Assembly (NCBI GenBank): GCA_029261955.1
Contig: JAJDAI010001219.1
Coordinates: 1-6,921 of the forward strand
DNA length: 6,921 nt
From: Deltaproteobacteria bacterium
Lineage (GTDB): Bacteria; Myxococcota_A; UBA796; UBA9615
Direction: 5' to 3'
Shown in pieces: positions 5,879 to 6,921 of this stretch. The notes under the pieces were generated by a model. It did not search any database and was not told the origin of the DNA. It was given only the letters and a program-made list of their open reading frames with translations. Position 1 is the stretch's first letter; every line of letters starts with the position of its first letter. The position numbers and the translations under genes were made by a program.

Positions 5879-6807
5879 CAGAAGCGGGCCGCCACACCCA
5901 CGACCGCCCCATCGGGGCGAGGGGCGAGCCAGGGCAAGGCGACGGGGCCCTCTGTGGGCCGTTCGAGGGCGGTGAGGGTCACGACCAGCCCGACCGCCGC
6001 GGTCGTCACGCCCCCGGCGAGCAGCCCGAAGCCTGCGCGGTTGAGACCCTGAAGCCGCGTCCAGCCCGGCTCGTCGACTGCCGCCGTGCTGGTCCAGCCG
6101 ATGTCGGCGCGGCTCAACTCGGCCTCGGCGAAGCTGATCCCGTGCATCAGCCCGCCGAAGAGGGCGACGCTTCCCCCGCCGATCACCAGGGCCAGCCCCG
6201 CCGCGCGCTGCGGACGTCCGCTGTCTCCCTCGGCGGCCGCCTGCAAGGCCAGCGGCACACCCCGGCGGATCAGCCGGACCCGCCGCCGGGCGTCCTGGAC
6301 CAGCGAGGACTGCCCGGGGTCGTCTTCGGAGAGCCGGATGAAGTCCAGCAGGTCCGACAGCGCCCGCCCATCCTGCGCGAGGCACTGACCGAGCACGCCG
6401 CGCCAGTACAGCAGGTAGGGCGTGCGGTGCTCGGCGAAGGAGGCCGCGACCTGGCCCCAGACGGCGCCGATCCCGGTCAGCGCCTCGGCGGCCTCGAGCA
6501 CGCTGCGTCCCCCGATCTCGTCGCACTGGCGCTCTACGACCGCCGCGGCGTGCACGGCGGCGACGTCCGGCGCCAGGGTCGAGTCCTGGGCCTGCGCCGC
6601 GCCCGCCGTGAGCAGCATCGCGAGGAGCAGGCTGGTCAGGGGCGGCGCAGATCGGGGGAGGGCGGCGATGGCGGATCGTAGAGCCGTGCGAGCACGACAC
6701 CAAGGTCCGGGCCCCGCGGCGCGCCGCCCGATCTTGCTGCTTCGATGCGCCGTGAGCAGACTGCGGGACCTCGAAATCCCCTTCCTTCCCCGGCTCCCAC
6801 TGATCAT
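5878..6807 (-). CDS. Exported or membrane protein with helical repeat-like domain and two C-terminal membrane segments
   Basis: I do not recognise a named family for these 309 residues (numbered from ATG 6807). A hydrophobic stretch at about 58-68, followed by GAAQAQDS, looks like a Sec signal with cleavage after AQA (about residue 73). Residues about 80-182 are helical, with a pattern like a TPR half-repeat (YLLYWRGVLGQCLAQDGRALSDLLDFI, then ARRRVRLIRR), common in secreted myxobacterial proteins. Two membrane segments follow at about 202-224 and 257-281, ending in PWLAPRPDGAVVGVAARF. The stop TGA (5880-5878) overlaps the ATG of the lipoprotein gene by one base. The start is doubtful: ATG 6807 has GAGGGAG six bases upstream, but gives an atypical Arg-rich leader of about 55 residues with weak third-position GC bias between about 6670 and 6800. 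No other ATG, GTG or TTG is in frame before the signal peptide, apart from ATG 6813. A true start further in would need a non-canonical codon or a sequencing frameshift. Confidence 0.75.
   Translation of the reverse strand: MISGSRGRKGISRSRSLLTAHRSSKIGRRAAGPGPWCRARTALRSAIAALPRSAPPLTSLLLAMLLTAGAAQAQDSTLAPDVAAVHAAAVVERQCDEIGGRSVLEAAEALTGIGAVWGQVAASFAEHRTPYLLYWRGVLGQCLAQDGRALSDLLDFIRLSEDDPGQSSLVQDARRRVRLIRRGVPLALQAAAEGDSGRPQRAAGLALVIGGGSVALFGGLMHGISFAEAELSRADIGWTSTAAVDEPGWTRLQGLNRAGFGLLAGGVTTAAVGLVVTLTALERPTEGPVALPWLAPRPDGAVVGVAARF
6675..6703 (-). promoter_or_regulatory. Possible sigma-70-type promoter inside the apparent 5' end of the minus-strand operon
   Basis: On the minus strand, TTGGTG (-35-like, 6703-6698) and TACGAT (-10-like, 6680-6675) are 17 bases apart. 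The -10 matches four of six and the -35 three of six consensus positions. It would start transcripts near 6668, inside the reading frame as called, so it either serves the downstream genes or shows that the gene start is called too far out. The match could be chance. Confidence 0.25.
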
Positions 6808-6921
6808 GCGCATCTCCCTCCCCCTCGCCCGATGGGGTGTCCTGGTCCTGCTCTCTCTGCTCCTGGCCTGCCCGGCCGCGGAGCGACCGGCCGACGACGA
6901 CGACGCAGCGGACGACGACGA
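6806..6921 (+). CDS. Poly-Asp lipoprotein, N-terminal 38 residues (3' end outside window)
   Basis: The reading frame starts MRISLPLARWGVLVLLSLL and runs through a lipobox LLAC with Cys at residue 22, followed by PAAERPA and then DDDDAADDD to the window edge. Positive residues R2 and R9, the hydrophobic core at 11-21 and the lipobox make a clear lipoprotein signal. The Asp clusters copy the start of the linker of the other lipoprotein (DDDDAADDDD). There is no clear Shine-Dalgarno upstream (the bases before the ATG are pyrimidine-rich), so translation may be leaderless or weak, or the start may differ. It is transcribed away from the minus-strand operon. The mature domain lies outside, so its function is unknown. 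Confidence 0.72.
   Translation, partial: MRISLPLARWGVLVLLSLLLACPAAERPADDDDAADDD
6814..6820 (-). promoter_or_regulatory. Shine-Dalgarno for the first gene of the minus-strand operon
   Basis: The minus strand reads GAGGGAG, then six bases, then ATG at 6807. The alternative ATG at 6813 touches the site with no spacer, so the 6807 start is preferred. The same bases code for signal-peptide residues of the plus-strand lipoprotein, so the match could also be chance. Confidence 0.45.

Noticed and set aside
3806..6052. Plus-strand open frame of 748 codons opposite the lipoprotein and membrane protein genes
   Set aside because: It is Val/Gly/Arg/Ala-rich with long VVVV runs made from the antisense of the poly-Asp codons. 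It lacks domains and lies opposite two well-supported genes, so it is an antisense effect of high GC.
5879..6703. Extension of the lipoprotein frame upstream to 6703
   Set aside because: The extra 275 residues are Arg/Gly/Pro-rich and out of frame with the membrane protein encoded there; the clear lipoprotein signal starts at 5878.
6734..6762. Weak plus-strand promoter-like pair TTGCTG and CAGACT upstream of the right-edge lipoprotein
   Set aside because: The -10 part matches only three of six consensus positions, so it cannot be told from chance.

Overview
The window is very GC-rich and G/C-biased at third codon positions. It is almost fully coding and holds six genes, two of them cut by the window edges. 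Secreted proteins with MopE-type Asp/Cys repeats and lipoproteins with long poly-Asp linkers point to Myxococcota or a related former-deltaproteobacterial lineage. This is inferred from protein style; there is no rRNA or other phylogenetic marker. No tRNA, rRNA, insertion sequence, integrase or CRISPR array is visible, and no stretch over 300 bases lacks a gene.

Layout: (1) positions 1-1545, plus strand, the C-terminal 514 residues of a large secreted protein with MopE-like repeats and two beta-rich domains. (2) A short gap with a strong GAGA-tetraloop hairpin, shared by two convergent genes. (3) Four genes on the minus strand, read from right to left: a signal-peptide protein with two late membrane segments (6807-5878), a poly-Asp-linked lipoprotein with a predicted IPT/TIG-like domain, calcium-loop-like segment and beta-helix tail (5878-3932), an unrecognised protein with two central membrane helices (3891-2347), and a family-16-type lysine methyltransferase (2227-1577). 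The first two overlap by one base (TGATG), the third follows after 40 bases, and the fourth after 119 bases that contain a compound hairpin. (4) At the right edge, on the plus strand, the start of a second poly-Asp lipoprotein whose ATG overlaps the apparent ATG of the first minus-strand gene inside the palindrome ATGCGCAT.

How they may work together: the first two minus-strand genes look like an envelope pair, with a translationally coupled membrane protein and a lipoprotein that would hold a beta-helix on a flexible acidic stalk away from the membrane. The divergent lipoprotein has the same lipobox-plus-Asp-stalk design and may share its regulatory region. The methyltransferase and the two-helix membrane protein may be separate housekeeping-type functions carried downstream. 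Nothing here proves a new defence or mobile system. The most unusual points are the acidic-stalk lipoprotein pair, the head-to-head start-codon overlap and the multi-domain build of the beta-helix lipoprotein.
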